64,000 nucleotides of DNA from contig JAJEKV010000175.1 of NCBI GenBank assembly GCA_021234155.1, positions 665,576 to 729,575 on the forward strand, given 5' to 3'. This DNA is from Isoetes taiwanensis. Its lineage: Eukaryota; Streptophyta; Lycopodiopsida; Isoetales; Isoetaceae. The notes beneath the pieces were generated by a model, which did no database searches, had not been told where the DNA came from, and saw nothing but the letters and a program-made list of their open reading frames with translations. Made by a program: the position numbers and the translations under genes. Of this stretch, positions 1 to 12,895 are shown piece by piece; position 1 is the first letter of the stretch; each line of letters opens with the position of its first letter.

Positions 1-939
1 TCAGTTACGTATTGCTTATCGTCTGACGGAGACCAACCGGCCCATATGGGACCCTAAGTACAAAGAGAGAGCAGCAGCGATACTACCGTGATTAAAACCC
101 CCTACTCAAGGGTTTTCGGGAAAACCTTAGTAGCAATAAGGAGTCGCATACATAACGTTACGCTTATATACATAATCACAAGTACGTACCGAGGTTAATG
201 TCGGACAGGGCATAACCGGAAGTCCGGCTAGATCCATTACCTCCCTGGAGGTGTCGATCCCAACAAGTTTGCTGTGGCAGGCCGTACTGCTTAGGGCTCA
301 TGTAAGGGGCCCTCGATGGGTTAACTAACCGAGCATACCGAGCCCTGATATGCTCGGGGTATCGCCGGACAGTTCCCGAGGGCATGACTTTATCCTCACG
401 GCGCTCGCTGGCTGAAGATCGGATGGCATTTCCGCCCCTCATGCGCCTCCCGGTCCATCTCCCTGCTCTCAATAAGTGAGGTGGTGTGCACTGCGGCGAA
501 TGGAAGCAATTACCCCGCGCTTTTTCATGGGGAGATGGGTGCTGTGTAGTGGTGTGGGCTCCTCAGAGCATGGGATTAACTCCGGTTGGTTTATAATTTG
601 CCACCTTTGATATGTGACGTGGCCTCTCGCGATTCCAAAGCTTGGCTATGAAGGGGAGCATCTGCACGCTTCAAGGCAACATAAGCCTTTCCTAAGTGTA
701 TTTAATCGGGTTCACATCTGTGGTGCCCGTGACATTCCATAGCGAACCATCGGGCTTGCTTGTCTTTTCCAAAGCAGTTTTGAGTCGCTATGGCCCATCG
801 CCATCAGCCAAAGCAAGGTTGCAGCCTGCTCATCCATAGCCACCACCTTCCCGGAAGTAAATACCGTGACGCTCCAAATAAGCAGGCCTCTCAGAATGGA
901 AGGAAGCCTGCCTCTCGAGCAAGATCTCGACATGGGGAC
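1..939. other. Unassigned left edge, possibly the rest of a decayed LINE
   Basis: No recognisable gene. The GC content is higher than in most of the window and minus-strand reading frames of about 100 codons occur at 176-472 and 712-1035. Because a minus-strand LINE reverse transcriptase lies at 940-1810, this stretch would be its 3' side, which is inference. No poly-T tract marking a LINE end is visible at the window edge. Confidence 0.3.
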
Positions 940-1810
940 TGCGGGATTCACCTCAAAGGCTCCGGGCCAAGAAGGCCTTCTCTCAGACTGCCTAGATCGC
1001 TGCTCCAAGTGGTGAGGGATATCACCTGCCCCCACACTTCTGCCCCATAGAGGAGGACTGGTTCAACCAAGGCCTCAACAAGTGTGCCCGGTGACCCTGC
1101 ATGCATACAAATGCTTTGTGACTGCAGAGTTTGTATTGCATACGTGGCTTTCCAGCCTGGCAGCGGGACTAACCCATGGATGCATCCCAAAGGTGTGTGG
1201 TAGTAGAAAACTCAATGCCCAAATATTTCTATAAGACTGAAATACCTCCACTACCTCACCGGTAAGTGAATGGGAGGGAAGGCGTGGGTGCCGGATGATG
1301 GGACTAGCAGCACCCTTGTTCCTGGCCAAGCAACTCTCATGTCGCTGAATCTCGGGCGCAGGCGTCCAAAGCATCTAGGTGGCGCTGCATGTCCTCCGGG
1401 TATATGGAAGTGTGTCAACATCAACATATATGAGTTGCCGGATTATGTGGTGCATCAACTCCAGCGCCCTTCGCGCTCAGCTAGCCATTCTTCTAGCTGG
1501 TCAATGTACAAGCCGGCGAGACGGGATAGAGGGTAGCCCTCGGCGTTCTGGTCAAGTATACTTAACAACGGGCTCCCCCGATGCTGCGAGTGACGACCGA
1601 AAGCAAAGCCTCAGATAGTCTCAGGAGGCATAGCATTCTCGGCAGTCGACGGGTCCCTAGTTGTCCTTAACTGGCCCCACAACTTATCCCGGTAAGTAAT
1701 CGTATCAAAAGCCTTGCGAAATCCACAAAGCAAATAAAGTATTGCATTCTCAAGGCCGATTCCCGGCTTATCCCTATGAGTGTTCACAGAGTGAAGATAT
1801 GGTTGCAAAG
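940..1810 (-). mobile_element. Decayed LINE reverse transcriptase fragment
   Basis: Read on the minus strand, 1611-1808 encodes a segment containing GFRKAFDTITYRDKLWGQL, the classic LINE reverse-transcriptase motif (D)FRKAFDTV.RDKLW. Further along, 1075-1374 contains GEVVEVFQSYR followed by an AARLES segment, and 948-1190 contains EPVLLYGAEVWG. The last matches the P-VL-YG-EVWG block found downstream of the catalytic YADD region in many plant LINEs. The pieces lie in the expected order but in different frames separated by stops, and the YADD box itself is not seen. It is therefore an inactive remnant. The family-level call is firm, the clade is not. Confidence 0.75.
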
Positions 1811-2424
1811 AAAGATTCCAGAAAGTGTTCTGGCTATATGAGACCCCTTGGGTTAAGGCCTTGTTACGCTAATGCTCCAAAGAAATGCTACCGATCAAGC
1901 AAAAATTTTTCCCCTTGGTGTTTTCAATAACCGCGGGCCAAGCTATGCCCGCTTCCAATTGCTCGCCTAATATTAACTGCATTTTTTTGGGCATTCTATA
2001 CCCGTCAGCGCAAATTAATCGTTTCTTTCTTCTTATATCTAAGCCTTAAATGCAAAGATGGGTTTAAACTTGGGGCTTTAATCAAATCAGAGCATAGATT
2101 TCTTTAACATTGCAAAAATCGAATGGATTTATGGGGGCCAAAGGCTTCTAGGACGGTGTTTGGCATTGTGCATGATGAAATGTTAATAAATAAAACCATA
2201 ACTAACCGGGCTCTAAAAGATCCATTGTGTATACCTAACCGAAGCTCAAGAAGCTCGCTTCCGCTTATCCCAAGCCTCAAGGCCTCTCGAATCCTCTTCT
2301 TTAGTGTGCAGATATTATAAGATGCTTCAATCACCGCAACAATTCCCCACGCCATTTTTGAGTGTAGATGTGGTAGATGTGCCTATTGACCTCGAGAGAT
2401 ATGAAACTACAAACGTAAGCATGG

Positions 2425-2715
2425 TGACATCGATGTTGTCGTAGCAGATGCTCTTGCATAACTTTGCGGAAATGAGGAGGCACGCTTCCATCGGCCGAAG
2501 GTCGTTTAACCAAAACCATAAAATGAATCAGCCGTAAAACCAAGCCAGCCTTTGAAATCAGAAATCACAAATATATATGGCGGTATTATCAGATGTTGCC
2601 AGTAGATCCTCTTGCATAACTTTTGTGAAAATGAAAAAGGCACTACCCATAGCTTCTAGAAGTTGCTGCAACTAAGCCATAAAATGAACGCCAAAACGGC
2701 TGGCCTTTGAAACGT
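2425..2715. repeat. Two diverged tandem copies of about 155 bp
   Basis: The first copy begins near 2425 and the second near 2584. Both contain, in the same order, a CTCTTGCATAACTTT block, an AAATGA..A.GGCAC block, a CCATAAAATGAA block and a CCTTTGAAA block. They differ by many substitutions and small indels, so this is an old duplication. No coding role is visible. Confidence 0.7.
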
Positions 2716-2719
2716 AGAA

Positions 2720-5700
2720 AACTCTTAGGCAAAATCTTTGTCGATCAAGAGGCGCTTCAGGAGAAGAGAGCTCCCACGGCTAAGAAGCATGGGCGCAGGC
2801 GTGGTTGCACCTCGCCATGACATGAGAGAAAGAAAGGCAAAAGGGTTTCTCGCTTTGGCTCTTTTTCAACGCTCAAGCCGGGCAAGATCTAAGCCATCCA
2901 TTTAAGTCTTTTAAGGTAAGATCTCGAGTCATCCATTTTAGGCATGCACCATTACATATTTATTACACAAACTTTTATTGTTACAAGAAGATTGTTAGTT
3001 TTTGCAGTTTTGACGCATTTTTCCATACTTGGTTTGACCACAAGACTTAACACGGCTTTTTGGCCTCTAGATTTGAGATCCGTAAAATTGTTCTATAACA
3101 AGTAGTACAAATAGTGTACAATCTTTTATAGCTACTCTTTTAGATCCATTCTATTTTGGTTGGTATCATATTTTCTGAATTATAATTGCAAAAATACTAT
3201 TTAGCTTAATTTCTAGGTTTATGCTTCGGGCTTAGGAAGTACAATAATGGCCCATAGTCAAGTTCTGGAGCTTATGGAACATGTTCTATGGACAACCAGC
3301 TCATACACAGTAGTACTTTTGTTCTATTTTTGCTCTTTTTTGGCCGCTATAGCATGCAGTAAGCAATATGAAGTCAAGAATAAGTATAAGCCCTTTGTAT
3401 GATATCTCATCATAATCGTGCTTTCTCAAGGCAACCATGGATCGGAAAGAGTCAAGGTAAAGGTACGTCGCGAAGAACCATCATCTTTAGGGCTGGGCAA
3501 ACATCACAACAAAATCCGCTTAGATCATTAGGAATTGTGGCCATAATAGTGGGTGGGTTTTCCCACCCCAAATCAAATCTCATATAAAAAGGCAACCTCC
3601 ACCATGTCAGAAGCAAGAGACCCCTAATTTTGCGTGTCCAATCCTATAATCTTCACCAATCCATTCCAGACTGGACGTGAGATTCATCACTTGCACTCAA
3701 AGCTCTCTCAGATTCCTTAACTATGGCAGACATGACTTTGAGCACCGCTAGCCTACCATATGTGCCGCACGTTTGCACATACCGACATACACCTCGAGAA
3801 TTCCCTTTGAAGTTTTGGTTCCAAACCTGCTTGAAATTCCACCGCAAAATAGCAAGGATCTCTCCCTCCCCAAGTAGCTTGTTCTTTTGATGCCATATAG
3901 TTTCCGTAAATGAGCCACTATGGTTTCCCTAAATGTGGAGCATCTTTTAGATCCTCCATAGCCATGGACTTGGAGGGATTCTCACATGGGTCTCAGAATT
4001 TGGAAGGTTTTGAATACTTGATTTTAGCTGCGGTCAAGTGGTTGGCTTTTTGGTTTTGAGACTATTGAATTGCCTCTTAAGAGAGGGGATTTGTAATCTA
4101 CAATTTTGTTACATTGAGGGATTTTGGGCTTAATATTCCTCGATATAGAGTTGGATTTAGTGGTGTCTTTGCCGTTAAGAGCTTCTCTCTTTTGATTAGG
4201 CCATAGCTTAACGCCTTCCTCTTGCTAAAGAGCCTAGATTGATGAAAAATCTGGTCGATCTTCCATCTAAGATGCAATGAAGTTCCACATGCCAAATGCA
4301 AACCTCCACACTGAACTCTCGTTTACTCCCAAGAATATAGAAATCAAAATTCATTGATTTGATCCGAATTTTCACATCCGTGGAGACCAAAGGTATCTAA
4401 TAGACAAAACAACTTGCCATGTATAAATAGGATACAAAAGATTATAAACTACTTACCCGGAATCCTACTAGAGGGAGTATCAAATAAGCCCTCCCATCCT
4501 CGCTGCTTGGGGGCTAAAAAGCTTTCAAATGAGGATTTGATTTGGATAGATCCCCAGCTCATGCATGCCAAAACGTCGCCATTACCGGCAAAGAATAAAA
4601 TACCATCCTCATTGCACTAATCTCCATTCTCTTTTTCAAAGACGCATTAAATCAGCCTTCCTCGCAATGAAGCAATATGGCACTAAGATCCGCCGCAGCC
4701 ACATCCACAACAAGAGGGATCAAAATTGTTGGACGGGCTTTTAGGATTTGCAAAAGAAAGAAGTACACTGGATTCAATGATAGATGGACTGGCTCCATGT
4801 TGCAGCGAAATAGCCATGGTGCGCTTTTGTTGGTTGGGGCCGAGTAATAAGGTATTTATTTTCCAATGTAACATGGAAGTCCATGGCCATGGTAAGTTGG
4901 ACATAAGAGATATGTTGTATATTCCACCTTATTTATGTGAGCATTGACTTACCATCCTCTTTGCATGCTCTCGTGGATTCATGGATCCTTCATGAATTTG
5001 GTGAATAATTAGTTTGGGGCTTTTGACATCATGAATCTTTCATGCCTCTAATGTTAAGCTGATACTAACTTAATTCTTACTTGTTTTGATGTGGCAGGAA
5101 GGTATCTTGTATAAAGACGAAAGGTGACTTACATATCTTTGCATACACGAAAGGTGACTTACATGACATTCTTAGTATGGAAATAGGGCGACTCTCGTTA
5201 GCGCGAGCCCCATTGGATATGACATGGAAACCTGTTAGTCGTCGCTAGAGAGCAATGCAACATTTATATGAATGGCAGAAAAGGCTACAACATATGTGTG
5301 AAACAAGTTCTTACAAAGCACCGCCATAGCACATGCTGGTGTACACAAGAATAACATCTAATAATATCTGTACATATATATGAATAGATAGAGATAGAAA
5401 AGTACATAAATACATGTGAACAAGTTCTTATAAAGCACTGTTTGTAGTACGTTGGTAACAAATAAGAATAACATCTAAAAATATATATTTATCACAAGGT
5501 TGTCACCGCCATGGCTTGTGCTTTTAGTTTGTGTCTTTTAAGAAAAAAGAAATAGTCATTGATATTCCATCACGCACACCTTCAAATTACCTACATTACA
5601 AACAACTCAAGTAAAAAAATTCACTATAATATTATAGTTGGTCAATAACAATGATGCCATTTTCCCAACCTTATAAATTTGAGTACATGCGATAATGATT

Positions 5701-7290
5701 TTAGTTGGGAACACGTGATGTGTATTCAAGTGCCTAGTGTGTGTTCAATGTGTTAAAATGTTCATCTTATTGGCTATCTATATTCATATGAAGTGCATAT
5801 TATAGTTTTGAGGTCGATGTTGCGTGTACATGGGATCATGACTTTTGTTGTAGTTATACCACTATATACCGGGTAAAATAATCTAAAACATTCCATTGTG
5901 AAAACTCAAATGTGTGGAATTTATTTAAAATACTAGCAGTTTGTGGGTTCAAAAAAGAGAAGCTATATGAAACGACACGCTAATATAGAAAGACCATAAA
6001 GATAAAAAAAATCTTTTCAATGACATGGATAAAGATAACTCCGCAAGTTTAATAAATTTTATGAGGTGGCAAACTTCTATAAGGTGGGATGGTATGTTTT
6101 AATATTGAAGGCTTAAACGACTACATTGCTCATTTGTGATAGTAAGTGGGATCTAATAATCTTCTACCAGAAAATTACCAAAGTAATTTGAATTGGATTT
6201 TGTAAGTTAGAAGACGACAATTTCTATTAGAAAACTCCGCACATATTCTTTTGATTCAAAAGATATACGATGGTACATCCGCTGAATCTCAAATCGTGAC
6301 TCATCCCAAGACAAAATGCGACTATAACGCCTAAGCACCCTATGAAAGGCCACGTAGCTTACCTTTTTTATCTTTGCGTTAGTATCTTCTTATTATTTCT
6401 CTTGCAACACTAGCAAGTTCTTTTCACAATTGTTTCACATAACACCCCAGCCTGAATATTTTTCCTTGTTGCTTCCAGATTTCACCAAAGTAAAATGTTG
6501 CATATAATGTGGTCTAATATTAATGGAATCTTTCTATCCGTGAAGTCTGCGTAACATTATGCCCACCTAAGGCTAGCTTATAATCAAATAATATTACCGG
6601 CAACCAAGTATAACTCGTTTCCATTACAATCTCGTGATGAAACATTTTATCGCTTGTATATTAATTATAATTTTGTGCTAAGGAAGCACATGCAAGACTT
6701 CAAAAAGTAGATGCATAAAGTATATTGACACAACATTTGTTGTCATTATTTTTACTAAAGGATGTCAGTACTATTCAAAGTAAATCTAAGTAGTAAAGCC
6801 GCTTTTGAAGATGCTTAGGTCCTAAAGAATTAATTTATATAATTTAATCTATGTGCCTGGTTCGAAGAAATTTTTTTCTCGAGAATGAGCTTTTCTGCTT
6901 TGCCTTTTTAATGAGATTTTTTTTTCGAGAATGGGCTTTTCTCGTTTTAGTTTCGTCTCTGCCGCTTTGGCTGCTATCTAAACACCTGAGTATAATTGCT
7001 TGATTCTATACAAGAATGGTTTCTTCGAGCTATGGCGATGATTATATTTTTTGCCCTTTTCCAGAGGTAAGTAAGAAGCATGTTACTTAAGGGCCTTCTC
7101 AGGCGTATTATCTTTTTATAAACTGCTGCTTTCTTTCCTTCCCGCCATGGCCGCTGAATAAGGAAATCACGTACCCAGCTTCGGCCTTATTGCATCCAGC
7201 TTTTTTTCTTTTTTCTCGGCCTTATAAACTTTTCTTTTCGTGATTAGGAGATGCATGATAGAACCTACACTATGAATGCTACCGCCGCCA
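2720..7290. other. AT-rich spacer without a supported gene
   Basis: No reading frame here shows a recognisable domain or convincing coding character. Short frames at 3399-3587, 4098-4301 and 4726-4947 look like chance. The only structure seen is the small direct repeat at 5117-5164. The stretch 5.2-7.0 kb is strongly AT-rich. Confidence 0.5.
5117..5164. repeat. 30-bp direct repeat, about 1.6 copies
   Basis: ACGAAAGGTGACTTACAT occurs at 5117 and again at 5147, giving a 30-bp period. Confidence 0.75.
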
Positions 7291-10019
7291 TGATGTGCTG
7301 GATCAACCACTTCTCATGGATTTGTATCCAAAAAAAAAAGAACAAACTAATAATCAAGATTTTCTCATCGAGGTAATTTTTAGCGAAGTCTTGATTTTTC
7401 TAGCCTTGATTTTGTTTCTTACGATCATAGGGCCCCAAATCCCACCTATCCCGCCTAGGGTTGGGAGTCGGGCACCCACAGCATCATTGAGTCAAAACTC
7501 AAAATATTTGTTTCCCTTTTTCAATATAAGGCGAAGTGTATGAGGGCGCCAGCGAATTGGAGCAAGGTATTTTCGAGCTCATCTTGGTTGTCAATTCTTC
7601 TGAGCCTCGAACTCTCGGCCCGGAGCCCAAGCATACTACTTCCATCTAGGATGTTTCCAACTTTAGATGCGCCAACGCGATATTGCAATAACTGCAGCGG
7701 GATGTTTTAATGTTGGTCGGTTCGCTTTATTGAACTTTGTCACTTGAATGTCAGCCTGCTGCAAGGTAGAGCCGCCTTTGTTGTTGAGGCAATGCAAAGG
7801 AAATTTTTGACCAGGGTCTAGAAGGCTCTCAGAGAGCCGCCTTCATTTTGCCAGGTTCCTCTCGCTTTGTTTCACACTCGCTTCAAGTACGCTGGCTATT
7901 CTCGCCTATCTTCTGGCCCCATATCATTTTGGGATGTGTTTTGTTCTCAGATGATTCCAGCTCTTTTGCATGATCCCGAAGTCTTTGTAGTCTCAAGATA
8001 AGGAGAAAAACCACCTCGTGATTCAAGTTCTTTAGCAAAGTTATTTGCCTTGCATGAGGGACTAATTGCTCAACTTTTAAGTGATGAAGGTGGTATTGGT
8101 GGGGACAGATACGCTTAAGTAGTTTTGTAGTAAGGTAAGGGTTCAACTCAAGAAACTTCGCTTTGCATTTCTACATTTAAAAGAACAAAGATGGAAAGGT
8201 GGGTTCTTTTATACGATGCAAATGTTCATGAGCAAGAACATTTTCAGATTCTCATCTTCTTCTTTGTAACATTTCTAGGTTGTAAAACCATAATTTGTTC
8301 CCATCTCGCGTTGGGCAAAGAGCCGCTTGGTGCCGGGCCTTTGAAAAGTGAGGACATTATGTTATCAGCCTTGAGGCTCAGATTCAATATGATATCCTTC
8401 TTTGGAAGAAGAAAATCTAACCCCGCTTATGGACAGAGGCCATCGAGGTATAGGTTGATTGAGGAGAACGCATGTGATTTCATGGCGCTTAGGGTTTCGC
8501 TTAGGGCGGCGCAGTGTGCGCCTTCATCTCTTTGCAAATTTAACATTGCCTGCTTTTTTGGTCGCAGTTATGTCGAAAGATCACTAGCTTCGCTCTGTAT
8601 GGCTCTCTCTTGCATCAAAGAAGGGGTGATCAAATTTCAACGCATTGGCCCTCGGTGGTAGAGGGGAACTTCCAGAAGCTCAGCCTTTAGCTCAGCAGTT
8701 CCTTCAATGTAAGCTTTATAGATACAGAATCACCGCTCGCCTTTTCTTTCCCCGCGACTTCTAACCACAAGACAAGCAAGCCGCTTTGGGCATCAATAGG
8801 GCTTCGCTGTTTCATCTTTTGCTCCGTACAGGCTGCAACTCTTCCGCATGCCTCATTCCTCTTGATGGGTATACTTTGGCCAGCATCACTAGATCCATCA
8901 GCTGGATAAGGCGTACGTTTTCTTCTGTTCGTGGATTAGGGCCGCACTCATCAGAAGTTTTTCTTTGCGCGACCGCACTATTGCGTTTCAAGGATGTCAG
9001 ACTCATCAGAGCTTCTGGGCTTTAAATGTCAAGATATTGGTTCCCGCTATCGAATTCGAAAGGTATTTGAGCAGCATTAGTTGGTTGTGATTTCTTCCAT
9101 TTTCAACATGAAGTTGCATTTTTTCTTAGTTCATCCAGGAATGCATTTGGATAAAGTTGGGGCAAGTAAGAGCCTAGATTTTGTGCGTAGTTTTACTATT
9201 CAGATTCGGGCCGCTACACTTGATTCGGGCTCGGTTTATCATGAGTCTAACTGCCATGTGCTAGGCAATGCTGAGAAGAGTGTATTGGTATATTTAGCCT
9301 ACAGCCTAAAGGTACTGTTATTGGTAAAGTGGTTGGCTTTGGAGAGTAGACTTGAGATTTTATTTAGTTTTCTTTTGTTCTGAGAAGGCCCTTCGTGAGT
9401 GAAATTTCTATGACTTCGTGGTGTGCAAAGGGAGGCCTTTTAAAATAGTAAACTTTAGCCGGAATGATGTTTTGTTGTTGTTGTTGAGGGCTTTTGGATG
9501 TATAGCCGCAAGTGCCTTTGCTCAAGTTTAGCCACCATTATTTCAGATGTTTAGCTTGTGATTTTGGAAAAGATTTATTCTTTCATGTTGTCCTCTTCCA
9601 TCCCAGTACCGGAAGGAGTGGGTGGCTTTAGGATCCTGCATCAAGAAACAATCCGGGCAAGCAGTATAAGGGATTCAATAAGGCATGGACGGGAGGACCA
9701 TATGTCTTTATAGGCCCCCTCAATGGCGGTGAGCGCTAGCCACAGATGAAACCTAAGCAAAGGTTATGGACAAGAGAGTGAATGTGGACCACCCTCATTG
9801 GGGAGGGGTTTCAGATCTCAGATCCCAAGGAAGATGGTGAGAATGTGTACCTAAGTACAAGAAATTGGAAAAGAGTAATCCTTCTTCCAATAGTAATCGC
9901 TATGATAGATAGAATAGGGGTCAAGCACGCGAAAAGATGCAGTTTTACTCCATTGTTCGTGACCGTTGTATCTCTAGAGGTGGAACTTAAAGAGTACCAT
10001 TCATAGAAAATCAGGATCA
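7290..10019. other. Unidentified region with some longer open frames
   Basis: The longest frame is 8191-8661 on the plus strand (156 codons). Others lie at 8786-9025 and 9081-9383 (plus) and 7883-8146 (minus). I recognise no domain in any of them, and no splice-linked set of frames emerges. Because a LINE-like 3' tail with a 24-A tract ends at 10204 on the plus strand, part of this region could be body of that element. I could not find endonuclease or reverse-transcriptase motifs to support that. Confidence 0.3.
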
Positions 10020-10204
10020 CCAATTTGAGATGGATTGTTTAATGGTGTTTTTTTACCTTTTATCTCCACCCTGGGATATCTTGTGGCCGTAATGTTTAGG
10101 CTATCTCGCCATTATGGAGCCATGAATAAATGTATTTATTTACATACTATTAATAAAAATTAAAATACCTTTGCCTTCCCAAAAAAAAAAAAAAAAAAAA
10201 AAAA
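10020..10204 (+). mobile_element. 3' tail of a LINE-like retroposon with A24 tract
   Basis: The sequence ends in ACCTTTGCCTTCCC followed by 24 adenines at 10181-10204, preceded by CTATTAATAAAA. The same tail plan, with ATTAATAAAA, then a CTTGCCC-type block and a poly-A, occurs in reverse at 31713-31760, and a minimal version at 11170-11186. This indicates one retroposon family with a shared 3' end. The 5' boundary and target-site duplication were not found. Confidence 0.55.
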
Positions 10205-12449
10205 GGCCACCGAGGTGAGGAATTTTTGCAAAGGTTTATAATATTTAGAGCAGAGATGAAAAGCTGCAATTATGTTACATAATCGCCAAATTTATCAGAT
10301 ATGAATAATAGAATAGGACCGGTGAAAACAAAGAGTTGTTAACAAACATACAAAAGCGCTTCTATTGCGTGGTCCCTAACCTGGGTAAATGCACATTGCA
10401 CATGCTTCTTATGTAGCCTCATCAATCATGGTAGATGTATCCCACTGTATTTTCTCATTTTAACTTTTCTCAGCCTCTTCTAAGTTCCATTGTTTGTCCT
10501 TGAAAAGGTGTGGAAAAATGTAGGCTTCTAAGAATGCTAAAATGTTCCAAAGAAGTTTCTACCATTATCTTGATGCAAAGTCAGCATTTGCAAATGTGAA
10601 TACAAAGCTGCTCTTGAAGATTTACTACTTCCTTTCTCTATCACCGGTGAATATGTCAAAAATTTTGTGTCTTTAAATGTAAAAATCCTCGCGAATAAAT
10701 ATTTTTTGAATATGGTGGAGGACTGTCACAGGTGTACATATATCCTACTCCTTGCATTTGGTTATGTATATACCTACATGGAGTTGTGTTGATCAATTTC
10801 TTCCCACAATGCGATTTTTGACTCCTAAGTATAATGCATGCCTTGGAAATGGTCTTCTATTGATATGAAGGTCTGAGATAGATGCTCATAATATCTTGCA
10901 AACATTAAAGGTCGCATTGCGGGAGAGGTAGATTTCTAGTTTGATGAGTATGATGTTTCTGATGTTGCAGGCCACGATCACCAGGTTACTCATGTTTCCA
11001 ATGATCTGTCAGGCCTGTGGAAAATTTCTTCTGAGGTAATCCTGGTACTACGGCCCCGCAAAACCACTTTGGTACCTAAAATCAAAGACAGACTTGTGTT
11101 TTCGTCTCGATGATATTTGCAATGCTTACATCCTTTATGTTTTCATCCTTATAATAATCATATATTCTTTTTTTTGAAGGCAAGACAATCATATATTCTT
11201 ACTCTACAACAAATTTTGATAATCTAATAGGCATGCTCCACACAACATATATGAATCAACTGTGAAGGTTACCCCAATGATGTAAATACCCACCGGATCC
11301 CCATCACTCTTTTCGGCCATCACTAAAGGTTATAGCCGAATGATCTAACTCTCCCAATAATCCTCATATCGCCTTCTATCATTCGCACTCATGTAGGTTA
11401 AGAAAGTTTATTAGCAAGCTATGCCTACAACCGGACCTAGGAGCATCTCCTCCGAGCTTAAAATGTGTGTTATTCGAGTCCACTCATAAGAAAGTTCTAA
11501 TGAACATGTATGCCGTTCTCTTTTTGGTTTATATGGCTTTATAGGTATAGCTTGAAAAATGAAATATGAATTGAATTGATGGTTTGATCTTTTATCATCC
11601 ACACCCAATACGCAAACCTATTTCAGAGTGGGATTATAATAAATAGAAAACTCGCAAGATTTTAAAAGAAAAAAAATAGAAATTTGTATAGTTCAACGTG
11701 GTCCTCAGCCAAGTATGTTTGTGCACATTGCTTGAGCGTGAAAGTAAGCACGCTTAGAAGTGTGTGTAAAGAATATGCGCATAAGGTAGCTCAGAGCTCC
11801 GGTAGTTGCAAATGTTGGGCAATTTTTGATGGCTATGCATGCTCGCCTTAGATCTCCTAGTTGATGACAACTTACATTATAAAGTGACACCCATATATAT
11901 CTTTAAGTGTTCTAATAAGGTTTAGTGGATCGCTGCAACCTCCTTCCCAATCCAAAACTTGACCTGCACGTGATTGGTAAGGTTGAAATCGTGATGTTAC
12001 CATATCAAATTGCCATCTTAAAGCAATCCAAATTTTAATATGCCACGGAGCTTCAGATGCTGACCTTCAAGATCAAAGGATGAGAGTCATCACATGTAAA
12101 TTGGTCTGCTGATTCTACATGCGTATAACTACATGCAATCACTTTTCCATGAGTCTAGACCAATCTCACATGAGCTCTGAAAATGATTTGCCTACATCCA
12201 CGCATTCTCGCCACATTTTGATCTTGCACCGCCTTCATCGCGGTAAATCCTCAAAACTTGCAACATTGTCAATATTTTCTAAAGCAAAAATCACTTGGCT
12301 AGCTGGGTCTCAATCATATAGTGATGAATTTGCGTATATCCTCATCGCATCGCTCAAATGCATCAAGCCCCGATCCATAAAGGAGGATGCAATGGCGGAG
12401 AACAAGTGCAAGAAGAGTATAAACCCTAGAAATTTTTTGATGGGGTGTG
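10205..12449. other. Spacer without a supported gene
   Basis: No recognisable coding sequence. Frames at 11411-11608, 11705-11890 and 12119-12475 lack domain or compositional support. The only structure identified is the LINE stub at 11156-11200. Confidence 0.4.
11156..11200 (-). mobile_element. Extremely 5'-truncated LINE insertion with target-site duplication
   Basis: The 14-bp sequence AATCATATATTCTT is present at 11156-11169 and again at 11187-11200. Between them lies TTTTTTGAAGGCAAGAC. Read on the minus strand this is GTCTTGCCTTC plus a short A-tract, which matches the end of the retroposon tail at 10168-10204 (CTTTGCCTTCCC plus A24). The arrangement is what target-primed reverse transcription leaves when it aborts almost at once: a target-site duplication, a poly-A and a few bases of the 3' end. 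Confidence 0.6.
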
Positions 12450-12895
12450 AAACCCTTCCTATTTTCTCTATTTAGGATACCCTTCCTATTTCCTTCCAAA
12501 TGCCATGGAAAATAGGAAGGGTTTTACCTTGAATTCATGCTTGACTTCTTCGGTGGCGTAGTATATTTATGTAGAGTCCTAATAATGGAAGGCCCATCTT
12601 GAAAGGCGGGTCCATAAAGGTCAGCCAATGCGTCAAAATTAAAAAATATTAAAAAAGGTGAAACTCCTTCCCATTTTCCATGGAAACCCTTCCTACAAAT
12701 AGGAAACCCTTCTTCCAGCTTTTTCTCCATGGGAAAACCTCTCATTTTCCAAACATGAAATCATGGCTCCATGAAATTGAAGGGTTTCCATGGAAACTCA
12801 TGTTTTAATAAAGCGTGGAAGGGTTTCCATGGAAAATAAGAAGGGTTTCCACGGAACCTGAAGGGTTTCCATGGAAACTCTGGAAGGGTTTCCAA
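12450..12895. repeat. Array of near-palindromic GGGTTTCCATGGAAA units
   Basis: AAGGGTTTCCATGGAAA or its reverse complement recurs about ten times, for example near 12500, 12674, 12722, 12781, 12822, 12845, 12862 and 12880. The core TTTCCATGGAAA is its own reverse complement, so units can pair with themselves and with one another. Spacing is irregular, roughly 15 to 70 bp in the denser right half. No gene or known element end is recognised here. Confidence 0.75.

Noticed and set aside
8191-8661. 156-codon plus-strand frame as a gene
   Set aside because: No domain, biased composition or splice context was recognised. Length alone is weak evidence in a 64-kb window.
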